Made by a program: the position numbers and the translations under genes. The notes below the pieces were generated by a model. It worked only from the letters and a program-made list of their open reading frames with translations, was not told the DNA's origin and did not search any database. Below are positions 42,701-52,987 of a DNA stretch of 64,000 nucleotides, piece after piece; position 1 is the first letter of the stretch; each line of letters opens with the position of its first letter. The DNA is from Rhodococcus pyridinivorans (GTDB taxonomy: Bacteria; Actinomycetota; Actinomycetes; Mycobacteriales; Mycobacteriaceae). The DNA lies in the NCBI RefSeq assembly GCF_900105195.1, contig NZ_FNRX01000002.1:3968001-4032000 (forward strand), given 5' to 3'.

Positions 42701-45700
42701 ATGGCACACGACCCGATTCCGCGCTCGCCGGGATGGATTTCCCGGCTCGTCGCCGAATGCCTGAAACACCGCAGAACAGCCGTCGGGGCGCTGGCCGTCA
42801 CCGTCGTCGCCGCCCTGATCGACATCACCTTCCCACTGCTGACGAAGGTCGCGGTCGACAGCGCGACCGGGCAGGGCGACGTGCCCGCCGACGACCTGCA
42901 CCTGATCGGGCTGGCCGCGGCTGCGATCGCGGCAGGTGCGGTGATCCGGTTCGGCTGCCAGTACGGGCGCCGCATGCTCGCCGGACGCCTGTCGCTCGAC
43001 GTGCAGCACGACCTGCGGTTGCGCCTGCTCGGCTCACTCCAACGTCTCGACGGCCACGGTCAGGACCGCATCCGCACGGGTCAGGTGGTCTCGCGGTCCA
43101 TCACCGACCTGCAGCTCGTGCAAGGGCTGCTCGCGATGGTGCCGATGTCGGCGGGTGCGCTGCTGCAATTCGTGCTCGCGCTGGTGATCATGACGACCCT
43201 CTCGCCGCTGCTCACGCTGGTCGCGGTGGTCATCGTCCCGATCATCGCGGGTCTCGTGCGGGTCGTGCGCCCGAGGCTGTTCGCCGCGACCTGGTCGGCG
43301 CAGCAGCGCGCGGCCGATCTCGCCCAGCACGTCGAGGAGACGGTCACGGGCGTGCGGGTCGTGAAGGGATTCGGGCAGGAATCGCACGCGGTCGACCAAC
43401 TCGAGGAGCACGGTCGCAGGCTGTACGCGGAGCGTCTGCGTGCCGCCCGGATCAACGCGTGGTTCTCGGCGCCGATGGGTGCGATCCCGCAGTTCGGGCT
43501 CGTCGCCACCATCGCTCTCGGCGGCTGGCTCGCCCTCGAGGGCGGAATCACCGTGGGCACCTTCGTGGCGTTCACCGCCTATGTGGCGACGATGACGGGG
43601 ACGACCCGCACCCTCTCGCAGGTCGTGATCATGGCGCAGCTGTCCCGCGCCGCCGTCGAGCGGGTGTACGAGGTGATCGACACCGAACCCGACGTCGCCG
43701 ATCCCCCGCATCCCGTCGAACTGCCCGACGGTCCGCTCGGGGTGCACCTGGAGGACGTGACGTTCGGCTTCGACGACGACCGGGACGTACTGCGCGGCCT
43801 CGACCTGGAGATCGCGCCCGGCGAGACCGTCGCGATCGTCGGCCCGGCCGGGTCGGGCAAGACCGTGCTGTCGCTGCTGCTCCCCCGCTTCTACGCGCCA
43901 CACCGCGGGTCGGTGTGCCTGACCGCGGACGGCCGCGACATCGACGTCGCCACGCTCCGCGCCGACGATCTGCGCGGGGCGGTCGGCCTCGTCTTCGACG
44001 AGCCGTTCCTGTTCTCCGACACGGTCGCGTCCAACATCGCGCTCGGCCGGCCCGACGCGTCGGACGACGAGATCCGCACCGCGGCCGCGGCGGCACGCGC
44101 CGACGACTTCGTCGAGGCCCTCCCCGAGGGTTACGACACGGTCGTCGGTGAACGCGGCCTGACACTGTCCGGTGGGCAGCGGCAGCGGGTCGCGCTGGCG
44201 CGGGCACTGCTCGTCGATCCGCGGGTGCTGATCCTCGACGACGCGACCTCTGCGGTCGACGCCGAGACCGAGGCTGCGATCTACGGCGCGTTGCGGGCGG
44301 GTCGGCGCCGCACGACCCTCGTGCTCGCCCATCGGCGGTCGACGCTCGCACTCGCCGACCGGGTCGCCGTGCTCGACGAGGGACGCATCGTCGACATCGG
44401 GACGGTCGACGAACTCGAGGAGCGCAGTCCCGTCTTCCGGCGTCTGCTCTCGACCGACGACGACGCCGCACCGGCACCGGAACGCCCGGTTCCCGCCGGT
44501 GAGTTGTGGCCCGAGGAACCGGACGACGATGAGCCGTCCGGTACCGTCCGGAATCCTCCGGCGGTCGGTGGAGGTCGCGGCGGACCGGCGGGCAGTGGTG
44601 GCCGCGGCGGGCCGGTGTCCGGGGCGCTCGGCGCGGTGGCCCCGACCCCGGAACTGCGCGCGGCCGTCGACGCGCTTCCCCCGGCCACCGAGACCCCCGG
44701 ACGCGATCCGGCCCTGCGGTCCGAGGCCCTGCGCCTGCCCGACCCGCAGTTCCGATTGTGGACGACGCTGCGCCCGGTGCGCGCACTGCTGGCGGTCGTC
44801 GTGCTGTGCCTGGCGGTGGAGTCGCTGACGAGCATCGCGTTCCCGTCGCTGGTGCGGTACGCCGTCGACCGCGGGGTGACCCCGGGCGATCCGTCCCGGC
44901 TGTGGCAGGCGACCGCCGCGGGTGTGGTGCTCGCGCTGCTCGGCTGGTTCGTGGTCGCGATCCTCACGGTGCTCACCGCGCGGGCGGGCGAACGGGTGTT
45001 GTTCGGGCTGCGCGTGCGCTCGTACGCGCACCTGCAACGGCTCGGGCTCGACTACTACGAACGCGAACTGTCGGGCCGGATCATGACGCGGATGACGACC
45101 GATGTGGACGCGCTGTCGCAGTTCATCCAGACCGGCCTGTCCACCGCGGTCGTGGCGGTGCTGACGCTCACCGGTATCTCGATCGCGCTGATCGCCACCG
45201 ATCTGTCGCTGGCCCTGGTAGTGCTGGCGGTGCTGCCCGTGCTGGTCGGCGCGACCCTGTGGTTCCGGAAGGTCTCCGGGACGGCGTACGCGCAGTCCCG
45301 CGAACGCATCTCCCTGGTGAACGCGGATTTCCAGGAGAACGTCACGGGTCTGCGCGCCGCCCAGGCCTACCGCAGGGAGGAGACCGCGGCGCGGCGGTTC
45401 GCCGAGCGCGCGGAGGCCTATCGGCGCAGTCGCCTGCGGTCGCAGCGGGCCATCTCGCTGTACTTCCCGTTCATCACTTTCCTGTCCGATCTGGCGCTCG
45501 CGGCGGTCGTCTTCGTCGGCGCCCGCGAGGTGGCGTCGGGCGCGGTCGGCCCCGGTGTGCTGATCGCGTTCGTGCTGTATCTGAACCTGTTGTTCGCACC
45601 CATCCAGCAGTTGTCGCAGGTCTTCGACGGTTACCAGCAGGCGCGGGTCGGTCTGCGCCGGATCGGCGACCTGCTGCGGACCGAGAGCTCGCTCGAGTCT

Positions 45701-46543
45701 GCCGAGGAGGGCACGGTCGCCATCACCGGGCACCTCCGCGGCGACGTCGACCTGCGGCAGGTGGGCTTCCGGTACAGCGAGGCCGACCGTGACGCGTTGA
45801 GCGATGTGGACCTGTCGATCCCGGCCGGGTCGACGGTCGCCCTGGTGGGCCGCACCGGTGCCGGGAAGTCGACGGTCGTCAAACTGCTCGCCCGGTTCTA
45901 CGACCCGACCTCCGGTTCGGTGCGGGTGGACGACACCGATCTGCGCCGTTACCGTCTGCGCGACTATCGGGGCCGGCTCGGGGTGGTGCCGCAGGAGGCG
46001 CACCTGTTCACGGGCACGGTGGCGACCAACATCGCCTACGGCCGGCCCGAGGCGACGCGCGAGGAGATCGAATCGTCCGCGCGCGCCGTGGGGGCGCTGG
46101 ACATGATCGCGGGACTCGCCGGCGGCATGAACCATCCGGTGGGTGAGCGCGGTCAGGGTCTGTCGGCAGGGCAGCGTCAGCTCATCGCACTCGCGCGCGC
46201 CGAACTGGTGGACCCCGATCTTCTGTTGCTCGACGAGGCCACCGCGACCCTCGATCCCGCCACCGAGAAGGCGGTGCTCGAGGCGGGTGCGCGGGTGGCC
46301 CGCTCGCGGACGGCCGTGGTGGTGGCGCACCGTCTCGCGACTGCCGCACGCGCCGATCTCGTGGTGGTCGTCGACGACGGCCGTATCGTCGAGTGCGGGC
46401 CCCACGACGAGCTCCGCCGAGCGGGAGGTCTGTACACCACTTTGTGGCAACTCGCTACCGGTGGTCTCGTTCCGGAGGAGCCCGAGGTCCTGCTCACTTC
46501 GACGACGGAAGGATCGAACATGAGATCGTCCTCACGTTTGTAA
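42701..46543 (+). CDS. Fused heterodimer-type ABC exporter (TMD-NBD)2
   Basis: A 1280-residue protein with two complete half-transporters in one chain, comparable to Rv0194. NBD1: Walker A GPAGSGKT (~382), signature LSGGQRQRV (~488), Walker B VLILDDATSAVD, with Asp where the catalytic Glu should be. NBD2: Walker A GRTGAGKST (~1049), signature LSAGQRQLI (~1153), Walker B LLLLDEATATLD with Glu intact. So one ATP site is degenerate and one active, as in asymmetric exporters. A Gly/Arg/Pro-rich linker (~600-670) joins the halves. Probably exports drugs or lipids. Confidence 0.93.
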   Translation: MAHDPIPRSPGWISRLVAECLKHRRTAVGALAVTVVAALIDITFPLLTKVAVDSATGQGDVPADDLHLIGLAAAAIAAGAVIRFGCQYGRRMLAGRLSLDVQHDLRLRLLGSLQRLDGHGQDRIRTGQVVSRSITDLQLVQGLLAMVPMSAGALLQFVLALVIMTTLSPLLTLVAVVIVPIIAGLVRVVRPRLFAATWSAQQRAADLAQHVEETVTGVRVVKGFGQESHAVDQLEEHGRRLYAERLRAARINAWFSAPMGAIPQFGLVATIALGGWLALEGGITVGTFVAFTAYVATMTGTTRTLSQVVIMAQLSRAAVERVYEVIDTEPDVADPPHPVELPDGPLGVHLEDVTFGFDDDRDVLRGLDLEIAPGETVAIVGPAGSGKTVLSLLLPRFYAPHRGSVCLTADGRDIDVATLRADDLRGAVGLVFDEPFLFSDTVASNIALGRPDASDDEIRTAAAAARADDFVEALPEGYDTVVGERGLTLSGGQRQRVALARALLVDPRVLILDDATSAVDAETEAAIYGALRAGRRRTTLVLAHRRSTLALADRVAVLDEGRIVDIGTVDELEERSPVFRRLLSTDDDAAPAPERPVPAGELWPEEPDDDEPSGTVRNPPAVGGGRGGPAGSGGRGGPVSGALGAVAPTPELRAAVDALPPATETPGRDPALRSEALRLPDPQFRLWTTLRPVRALLAVVVLCLAVESLTSIAFPSLVRYAVDRGVTPGDPSRLWQATAAGVVLALLGWFVVAILTVLTARAGERVLFGLRVRSYAHLQRLGLDYYERELSGRIMTRMTTDVDALSQFIQTGLSTAVVAVLTLTGISIALIATDLSLALVVLAVLPVLVGATLWFRKVSGTAYAQSRERISLVNADFQENVTGLRAAQAYRREETAARRFAERAEAYRRSRLRSQRAISLYFPFITFLSDLALAAVVFVGAREVASGAVGPGVLIAFVLYLNLLFAPIQQLSQVFDGYQQARVGLRRIGDLLRTESSLESAEEGTVAITGHLRGDVDLRQVGFRYSEADRDALSDVDLSIPAGSTVALVGRTGAGKSTVVKLLARFYDPTSGSVRVDDTDLRRYRLRDYRGRLGVVPQEAHLFTGTVATNIAYGRPEATREEIESSARAVGALDMIAGLAGGMNHPVGERGQGLSAGQRQLIALARAELVDPDLLLLDEATATLDPATEKAVLEAGARVARSRTAVVVAHRLATAARADLVVVVDDGRIVECGPHDELRRAGGLYTTLWQLATGGLVPEEPEVLLTSTTEGSNMRSSSRL

Positions 46544-46746
46544 CGGGGTGCGCGCTGCGCCGATGCACCTTAGAGGGAATAATCGGCTCTCGAGAACCGT
46601 CATCGATGGAGACCCCATCGCACCAGATTGTGAGGTAGCCCACCGACATGCGCGGTCAGTTCGGATCGTCACATGCCACGGGCTAGCCTCATATTCACAG
46701 GCGCTCCGATCGGGTACCGAAGAAAGAAACGAGGCGAACAACTGCC
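46544..46746. other. Intergenic promoter region of kgd
   Basis: About 200 bp of lower-GC sequence between the fused ABC exporter and kgd. It holds no open frame with coding character and no strong hairpin. A purine-rich stretch (GAAGAAAGAAACGAGGCGA, about 46720-46738) just upstream of the GTG serves as leader and ribosome site. It must contain the kgd promoter; I cannot place the boxes with confidence. Confidence 0.5.
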
Positions 46747-49700
46747 GTGAGCAGCAGCTCTACATCACAGTTCGGACAGAACCAGTGGTTGGTTGACGAG
46801 ATGTACCAGCGCTTCCAGGACGACCCTTCGTCCGTGGACGCGAGTTGGCACGAATTCCTCACCGACTATTCGCCGGAAGCCGCGGTGGCCGGAGGCACCA
46901 ACGGCTCCGACACCGCCACGACCGAGAAGCCCGCGCCGAGCACAGCATCTGCGCCGAGTTCCTCCGCTTCGGCCCCCACCAAGCCTGCACCGAAAACCGA
47001 GACCGCGTCGGCGAAGCCCGCACCGCAGGCCGAGGCCGCGCCGGCCAAGCCTGCACCGAAGGCGGAGACCAAGCCTGCGACGCAGCCGAAGGCCCAGGCC
47101 GCGCCCGCGAAGCCGGCTCCCAAGCCCGCCGCGGCCCCGTCGGGCCAGGCCACCGAGGAGAAGAAGGTTCTGCGCGGCGCCGCTGCTGCCGTTGCGAAGA
47201 ACATGAACTCCTCGCTGTCGATCCCGACGGCCACCAGTGTTCGCGCGGTGCCCGCGAAGTTGATGTTCGACAACCGCATCGTCATCAACAACCACCTCGC
47301 CCGCACCCGGGGCGGCAAGGTCTCGTTCACCCACATCCTCGGTTACGCGATCGTCCAGGCGGTCAAGGCGTTCCCGAACATGAACAACCACTTCGCCGAG
47401 GTCGACGGCAAGCCGAACCTCGTCGTGCCCGCGCACACGAACCTCGGTCTCGCGATCGACCTGCCCGGCAAGAACGGCCAGCGTTCGCTGGTCGTGGCGG
47501 CCATCAAGAACTGCGAGACGATGAACTTCGCGCAGTTCTACTCGGCCTACGAGGACATCGTGCGCCGCGCCCGCGACGGCAAGCTCACCGGCGACGACTT
47601 CTCCGGCGTCACGATCTCGCTGACCAACCCGGGCGGTATCGGCACCGTGCACTCGGTCCCGCGTCTGATGCAGGGCCAGGGCGCGATCATCGGCGCCGGC
47701 GCCATGGAGTACCCGGCCGAGTTCCAGGGTGCGTCCGACGCGCGGCTCGCCGAGATCGGCATCGGCAAGCTGCTGACGCTCACCTCCACCTACGACCACC
47801 GCGTGATCCAGGGCGCGGAGTCGGGTGAGTTCCTGAAGAAGATCCACGAGCTGCTCATCAGCGACGACTTCTACGACGGCATCTTCCACACCCTGCACAT
47901 CCCCTACGAGCCGGTCCGCTGGCGCAAGGACGTGCCGGAAGGTCTCGTCGACAAGCACACCCGTGTGCTCGAGCTCATCGCCGCCTACCGCAGCCGCGGC
48001 CACCTCATGGCCGACACCGATCCGCTGCAGTTCGTGCGCGACAAGTTCCGGTCGCATCCCGATCTCGATGTCACGACCCACGACCTGACGCTGTGGGATC
48101 TCGATCGCGAGTTCAATGTCGGTGGCTTCCACGGCCGCCCGAAGATGAAGCTGCGCGACGTGCTGTCGGTGCTGCGCGACGCGTACTGCCGCCACGTCGG
48201 TGTCGAGTACACCCACATCCTCGAGCCCGAGCAGCAGCAGTGGCTGCAGGAGCGGGTCGAGGCGCACCACGTCAAGCCGACGGTCGCCCAGCAGAAGTAC
48301 ATCCTGAGCCGCCTCAACGCCGCCGAGGCGTTCGAGACGTTCCTGCAGACCAAGTACGTCGGTCAGAAGCGCTTCTCGCTCGAGGGCGCCGAGTCCGTCA
48401 TCCCGATGATGGACGCGATCATCGACCAGGCCGCCGAGCACACGCTCGACGAGGTCGCCATCGCGATGCCGCACCGCGGTCGCCTGAACGTGCTCGCGAA
48501 CATCGTCGGCAAGCCGTACTCGCAGATCTTCTCGGAGTTCGAGGGCAACCTGAACCCGGCCGCTGCGCACGGTTCCGGCGACGTGAAGTACCACCTCGGC
48601 GCCGAGGGCACCTACATCCAGATGTTCGGCGACAACGACATCAAGGTCTCGCTCACCGCGAACCCCTCGCACCTCGAGGCGGTCAACCCGGTGCTCGAGG
48701 GCCTCGTCCGCGCCAAGCAGGACATCCTCGACAAGGGCGAGGACGGCTTCACCGTCCTGCCCTTGCTCCTGCACGGCGACGCTGCGTTCGCCGGTCAGGG
48801 CGTCGTCGCGGAGACCCTCAACCTCGCGCTGCTGCGCGGCTACCGCACCGGCGGCACCGTGCACATCGTCGTCAACAACCAGGTCGGCTTCACCACCGCG
48901 CCGGAGCACTCGCGTTCGTCCGAGTACTGCACCGACGTGGCGAAGATGATCGGCGCGCCGATCTTCCACGTCAACGGCGACGACCCCGAGGCCTGCGTGT
49001 GGGTCGCGAAGCTCGCCGTGGACTTCCGCGAGAAGTTCCACAAGGACGTCGTCATCGACATGATCTGCTACCGCCGCCGCGGTCACAACGAGGGCGACGA
49101 CCCGTCGATGACCCAGCCGGCGATGTACGACGTGATCGACACCAAGCGCAGCGTCCGCAAGAGCTACACCGAGGCCCTGATCGGCCGCGGCGACATCTCG
49201 CTCAAGGAAGCGGAAGACGCCCTGCGCGACTACCAGGGACAGCTCGAACGGGTCTTCAACGAGGTCCGCGAACTCGAGAAGTACCCGCCGGAGCCGTCGG
49301 AGTCGGTCGAGCTCGACCAGACCCCGCCGAAGCGTCTCGACACCTCCGTCGACCGGCCGGTGCTCGAGCGGATCGGCGACGCCTTCGCCGAGGCGCCCGA
49401 GGGCTTCACCGTCCACCCGCGCGTCAAGCCGGTGCTCGAGAAGCGTCGTGAGATGTCACGCAACGGCAAGATCGACTGGGCGTTCGCCGAGCTGCTCGCG
49501 TTCGGTTCGCTGGCCGAGGAAGGTGCCCTGGTGCGCCTGGCCGGTCAGGACTCGCGTCGCGGCACGTTCACGCAGCGCCACTCGGTCATCATCGACCGCA
49601 AGACGGGCGACGAGTACAACCCGCTCGCCTCGCTGGCCAACCAGGCCGGCAACGGCGGCCGCTTCATGGTCTACGACTCGGCGCTGACCGAGTTCGCGGG

Positions 49701-50523
49701 TCTGGGCTTCGAGTACGGCTACTCGGTGGGCAACCCCGACGCGCTCGTGCTGTGGGAGGCGCAGTTCGGCGACTTCGTCAACGGCGCGCAGCCCATCATC
49801 GACGAGTTCATCTCGTCCGGTGAGGCCAAGTGGGGTCAGCTCTCCGACGTCGTGCTGCTGCTGCCGCACGGCCACGAGGGCCAGGGTCCCGACCACACCT
49901 CGGGCCGCATCGAGCGCTGGCTGCAGCTGTGCGCCGAGGGTTCGATGACGGTCGCGGTTCCGTCGACCCCGGCGAGCTACTTCCACCTGCTGCGCCGCCA
50001 TCACCTCGACGGCATCCGCCGCCCGCTGGTGGTGTTCACGCCCAAGTCGATGCTGCGCAACAAGGCCGCGGTCAGCAACATCGAGGACTTCACGCAGGGC
50101 AAGTTCCGCTCGCTGCTCGAAGAGGTTCCTTACGAGGAGGGCACGGCCGACCGGTCGAAGGCCACTCGTGTGCTGCTCACCTCCGGCAAGATCTACTGGG
50201 AACTGCTGGCGAAGAAGCAGAAGGAAGGTCGTGACGACGTCGCGATCGTGCGCATCGAGCAGCTGTACCCGGTGCCGCGTCGCCGCATCGCCGAGACGCT
50301 CGAGCAGTACCCGAACGCCACCGAGTTCTTCTGGGTCCAGGAGGAGCCGGCGAACCAGGGTGCCTGGCCGTTCCTCGGCCTCGCGCTGCCGGAACTGCTG
50401 CCCGACAAGCTCAGCGGTATCAAGCGCGTGTCGCGTCGCGCGATGTCGGCACCGTCGTCCGGTTCGAGCAAGGTCCACGCTGTCGAGCAGCAGGAGATCA
50501 TCGAGAAGGCCTTCGGTCGCTAG
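46747..50523 (+). CDS. kgd: Multifunctional 2-oxoglutarate decarboxylase/dehydrogenase Kgd
   Basis: A 1258-residue TCA-cycle enzyme that decarboxylates 2-oxoglutarate with ThDP and supplies the E1 and E2-type parts of the 2-oxoglutarate dehydrogenase complex. N-terminal tail (residues 1-40, [16 protein letters not shown]), Ala/Pro/Lys linker (~50-140), E2-like acyltransferase domain (~150-375, with [15 protein letters not shown] around 351), then the E1 region with ThDP motif GDAAFAGQG...NNQ and [12 protein letters not shown]. There is no lipoyl domain, as usual for this family. GTG 46747. Regulation by GarA is known in relatives. A strong terminator follows. Confidence 0.97.
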   Translation: MSSSSTSQFGQNQWLVDEMYQRFQDDPSSVDASWHEFLTDYSPEAAVAGGTNGSDTATTEKPAPSTASAPSSSASAPTKPAPKTETASAKPAPQAEAAPAKPAPKAETKPATQPKAQAAPAKPAPKPAAAPSGQATEEKKVLRGAAAAVAKNMNSSLSIPTATSVRAVPAKLMFDNRIVINNHLARTRGGKVSFTHILGYAIVQAVKAFPNMNNHFAEVDGKPNLVVPAHTNLGLAIDLPGKNGQRSLVVAAIKNCETMNFAQFYSAYEDIVRRARDGKLTGDDFSGVTISLTNPGGIGTVHSVPRLMQGQGAIIGAGAMEYPAEFQGASDARLAEIGIGKLLTLTSTYDHRVIQGAESGEFLKKIHELLISDDFYDGIFHTLHIPYEPVRWRKDVPEGLVDKHTRVLELIAAYRSRGHLMADTDPLQFVRDKFRSHPDLDVTTHDLTLWDLDREFNVGGFHGRPKMKLRDVLSVLRDAYCRHVGVEYTHILEPEQQQWLQERVEAHHVKPTVAQQKYILSRLNAAEAFETFLQTKYVGQKRFSLEGAESVIPMMDAIIDQAAEHTLDEVAIAMPHRGRLNVLANIVGKPYSQIFSEFEGNLNPAAAHGSGDVKYHLGAEGTYIQMFGDNDIKVSLTANPSHLEAVNPVLEGLVRAKQDILDKGEDGFTVLPLLLHGDAAFAGQGVVAETLNLALLRGYRTGGTVHIVVNNQVGFTTAPEHSRSSEYCTDVAKMIGAPIFHVNGDDPEACVWVAKLAVDFREKFHKDVVIDMICYRRRGHNEGDDPSMTQPAMYDVIDTKRSVRKSYTEALIGRGDISLKEAEDALRDYQGQLERVFNEVRELEKYPPEPSESVELDQTPPKRLDTSVDRPVLERIGDAFAEAPEGFTVHPRVKPVLEKRREMSRNGKIDWAFAELLAFGSLAEEGALVRLAGQDSRRGTFTQRHSVIIDRKTGDEYNPLASLANQAGNGGRFMVYDSALTEFAGLGFEYGYSVGNPDALVLWEAQFGDFVNGAQPIIDEFISSGEAKWGQLSDVVLLLPHGHEGQGPDHTSGRIERWLQLCAEGSMTVAVPSTPASYFHLLRRHHLDGIRRPLVVFTPKSMLRNKAAVSNIEDFTQGKFRSLLEEVPYEEGTADRSKATRVLLTSGKIYWELLAKKQKEGRDDVAIVRIEQLYPVPRRRIAETLEQYPNATEFFWVQEEPANQGAWPFLGLALPELLPDKLSGIKRVSRRAMSAPSSGSSKVHAVEQQEIIEKAFGR

Positions 50524-50564
50524 AAGCTCCGTTTCGGATCCTTCGGGTCCTTGACGGTTCTCAT

Positions 50565-50620
50565 GTGAGCCGGGTCGGTTCGTCCCCGCGAGGGGCGATC
50601 GACCCGGCTCACGCCTTTTT
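50565..50620 (+). terminator. Rho-independent terminator after kgd
   Basis: GTGAGCCGGGTCG (50565-50577) pairs perfectly with CGACCCGGCTCAC (50600-50612). The 22-nt loop holds a small CCCC/GGGG hairpin, and a T-run follows (50616-50620). This is the most canonical intrinsic terminator in the window and separates kgd from the next gene. Confidence 0.92.
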
Positions 50621-50693
50621 CCGGTGTGTTTCGGACCGGGCACGACGGGCACCCTCCGGAGGACCCCCGATCGTGTCCTGCGAGGAGCTACCG

Positions 50694-52265
50694 ATGGCAA
50701 ATCCGACCGTGGCCGACTACCTGTTGCACCGCCTGCGCGCGTGGGGGGTGGACCACGTCTTCGGATATCCCGGCGACGGCATCAACGGGATCCTCGCCGC
50801 CTGGACGCGCACCGGCAACGATCCGGTCTTCGTGCAGTCCCGGCACGAGGAGATGAGCGCCTTCGAAGCCGTGGGCTATGCGAAGTTCACGGGCCGGCCC
50901 GGGGTGTGCATGGCGACCTCCGGCCCGGGCGCGATCCATCTGCTCAACGGCCTGTACGACGCGAAACTCGACCACGTTCCGGTGGTGGCGATCGTGGGCC
51001 AGACCGACCGTTCAGCGATGGGCGGTCGGCTTCGACCGTCCCCGGATCACACCGGACGACGACGCGATCCGGCGGGCCGCGGAGATCCTCAACGCCGGGG
51101 ACAAGGTGGCGATGCTCGTCGGCAGCGGCGCCCGCGGTGCGCGGACGCAACTCGAGCAGGTCGCGGATCTGCTCGGCGCCGGGGTGGCGAAAGCCCTGCT
51201 GGGCAAGGACGTGCTGTCGGACGAGTTGCCGTGGTCACCGGATCGATCGGGTTGCTGGGCACGCGGCCCACCCACGAGATGATGACCGGCTGCGACACGC
51301 TGCTCATCGTCGGTTCGTCCCTCCCCTACAGCCAGTTCCTGCCCGAATACGGCCAGGCCCGCTGCGTGCAGATCGACATCGACCCGAACATGATCGGGAT
51401 GCGCTATCCGAACGAGGTCAACCTCGTCGCGGATGCCGCCGCCGCGCTCGACGCGCTCGTCCCGCTGCTGCAGCGCAAGGAAGACCGGTCATGGCGTGAG
51501 GGCATCGAGCAGAACGTGCAGCGCTGGTGGCAGACCATGGGACAGCAGGCGGAGGTCGAGACGGAGTTCGTCAATCCGCTGCGGATGTTCGCCGAGGCCT
51601 CACCACGACTGCCGGACGATGCGATCGTCACCGCCGACTCGGGTTCGGCCGCCAATTGGTATGCGCGCCAATTGCAGTTCCGCGGTGACATGCGCGGTTC
51701 GCTGTCGGGCACCCTCGCGACGATGGGTCCGGCGGTGCCGTACGGGATCGGCGCGAAGTTCGCGCATCCGGGTCGTCCGGTGGTCGCGTTCGCCGGCGAC
51801 GGGGCGATGCAGATGAACGGCATGGCCGAGCTGATCACCATCCAGCGGTACTGGCAGCAGTGGACCGATCCGCGGCTCGTCGTCGCGATCATCCACAACA
51901 ACGATCTCAACCAGGTCACCTGGGAGATGCGTGCGATGGGTGGGGCACCGAAATTCGCGGAGTCCCAGTCGCTTCCGGACGTCGACTACGCTGCCTTCGC
52001 GCGCAGTCTCGGGCTGGGCGGCGAAACCGTGAAGTCCTCGGACGAGATGGGCTCGGCCTGGGATCGCGCGCTGGCCGCGGACCGTCCGACGGTGCTCGAC
52101 GTGTACACCGATCCGGACATGCCGCCGATCCCGCCGCACGCGACGTGGGAGCAGTTCACCGATGTCGCCAAGGCCGTGCTCGCCGGTGACGAGAACCGTT
52201 GGGGCTTCGTGAAACAGGGCGTCAAGACGAAGCTGCAGGAGTACCTTCCCGGAAACGATCGCTGA
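50694..52265 (+). pseudogene. Pyruvate-oxidase-type ThDP enzyme with internal damage
   Basis: The open frame of 523 codons looks intact, but only the ends make sense. Residues 1-111 (to DRSAMGG) match the PYR domain of pyruvate oxidase/dehydrogenase-type ThDP enzymes. From 51028 to 51234 the family sequence continues in the +1 frame (ITPDDDAIRRAAEILNAG, then ELPW), and from 51234 (VTGSIGLLG) it returns. Around 51027 some 60 residues expected after AMGG are missing. The PP domain, including GDGAMQMNG...HNND, is intact. ATG 50694 follows GAGGAG. Either a damaged gene or sequence error at one junction; the missing segment argues for real decay. Its end overlaps tetR convergently. Confidence 0.75.
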
Positions 52266-52917
52266 GAAACCCACCGGCCGGAGCAGCGTCACCAGCCGAT
52301 GAGTGGAGCGAATGTGCCGCCAGCGCAACGCCGGACAGCGCCGCGATGGCCAGTTCGACGAACTCGTCGCGGGTGAGTTCGGGATCGCGTAGCCACGCGA
52401 TGGTCGTGTCCTCGACGAAGGCCACCCAGCCGCGCACGGCGAGCCGCACGGCGGGCGTCGGCTCGATCCCGATGGCGGGCAGGTGCGCGACGGTCCGGTC
52501 GACGAGCGCTGTGCGGGTGTCCTCGAAGGCCGCCCGCATGTCGGGGTCGCCGCTGGTGGCGCCGCGCAGGATCGAGACGTACATGTCGCGGCGCCGGGTG
52601 ACGTAGTCGACGTACGCGACGAGCGTGCCGCGCAGCATCTCGATCGGTTCGAGACCTTCGTCCGGTGCGGTGTACTCGACGAGATCCTGGCCGACGCATC
52701 GCACGAGTTCGACGTGGTAGTCGTGCTTCGAGGCGAAGTAGTGGAACAGCAGCCCCTTCGAGACCCCGGCCCGGTCGGCGACCTCGTCGACGGAGATCTG
52801 CTCGAGGGGCCGGTCGGCGAGCAGTTCGAGACCCTGTTCGATCAGCTGGGCCCGGCGTTGGGCGGGACCGAGGCGGGTCCGGCGGGGTCCGGGACTGTCG
52901 TCTGTCACGTCCACCAT
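52222..52917 (-). CDS. TetR repressor of the mymA-like operon
   Basis: A 231-residue TetR protein; HTH ISVDEVADRAGVSKGLLFHYF, then FASKHDYHVELV, with a C-terminal ligand domain. GTPAASS tail is disordered. ATG 52917 is divergent from the flavin monooxygenase gene, and the 70-bp gap holds a perfect operator. Its 3' end overlaps the end of the ThDP gene by 44 bp. It most likely represses both itself and the monooxygenase operon. Confidence 0.9.
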   Translation of the reverse strand: MVDVTDDSPGPRRTRLGPAQRRAQLIEQGLELLADRPLEQISVDEVADRAGVSKGLLFHYFASKHDYHVELVRCVGQDLVEYTAPDEGLEPIEMLRGTLVAYVDYVTRRRDMYVSILRGATSGDPDMRAAFEDTRTALVDRTVAHLPAIGIEPTPAVRLAVRGWVAFVEDTTIAWLRDPELTRDEFVELAIAALSGVALAAHSLHSSAGDAAPAGGFLSDRFREGTPAASS

Positions 52918-52938
52918 GCAAACACCGTTATTGAATTA

Positions 52939-52980
52939 TGGTCAACAAGTGTTGACCAGGTCACTGGAACGCTCTAACCT
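52939..52980 (+). promoter_or_regulatory. TetR operator over a sigma70-type promoter
   Basis: TGGTCAACA-ag-TGTTGACCA (52939-52958) is a perfect 9-bp palindrome with a 2-bp centre. Its right half contains the -35 box TTGACC (52952-52957); a -10 box TAACCT (52975-52980) follows after exactly 17 bp. Transcription would start about 52987, at the ATG (52988), so the monooxygenase mRNA is probably leaderless or nearly so. Binding would block RNA polymerase directly. Confidence 0.85.
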
Positions 52981-52987
52981 CAAGTAC

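Noticed and set aside
43034..46450. A very long open frame on the minus strand opposite the fused ABC exporter
   Set aside because: It mirrors the codon structure of the real gene in a high-GC genome, is rich in Arg/His/Gly/Gln without domains, and has no ribosome site.
46765..49416. An 883-codon open frame on the minus strand opposite kgd
   Set aside because: It is a shadow of kgd with no recognisable domain; the plus-strand product is unambiguous.
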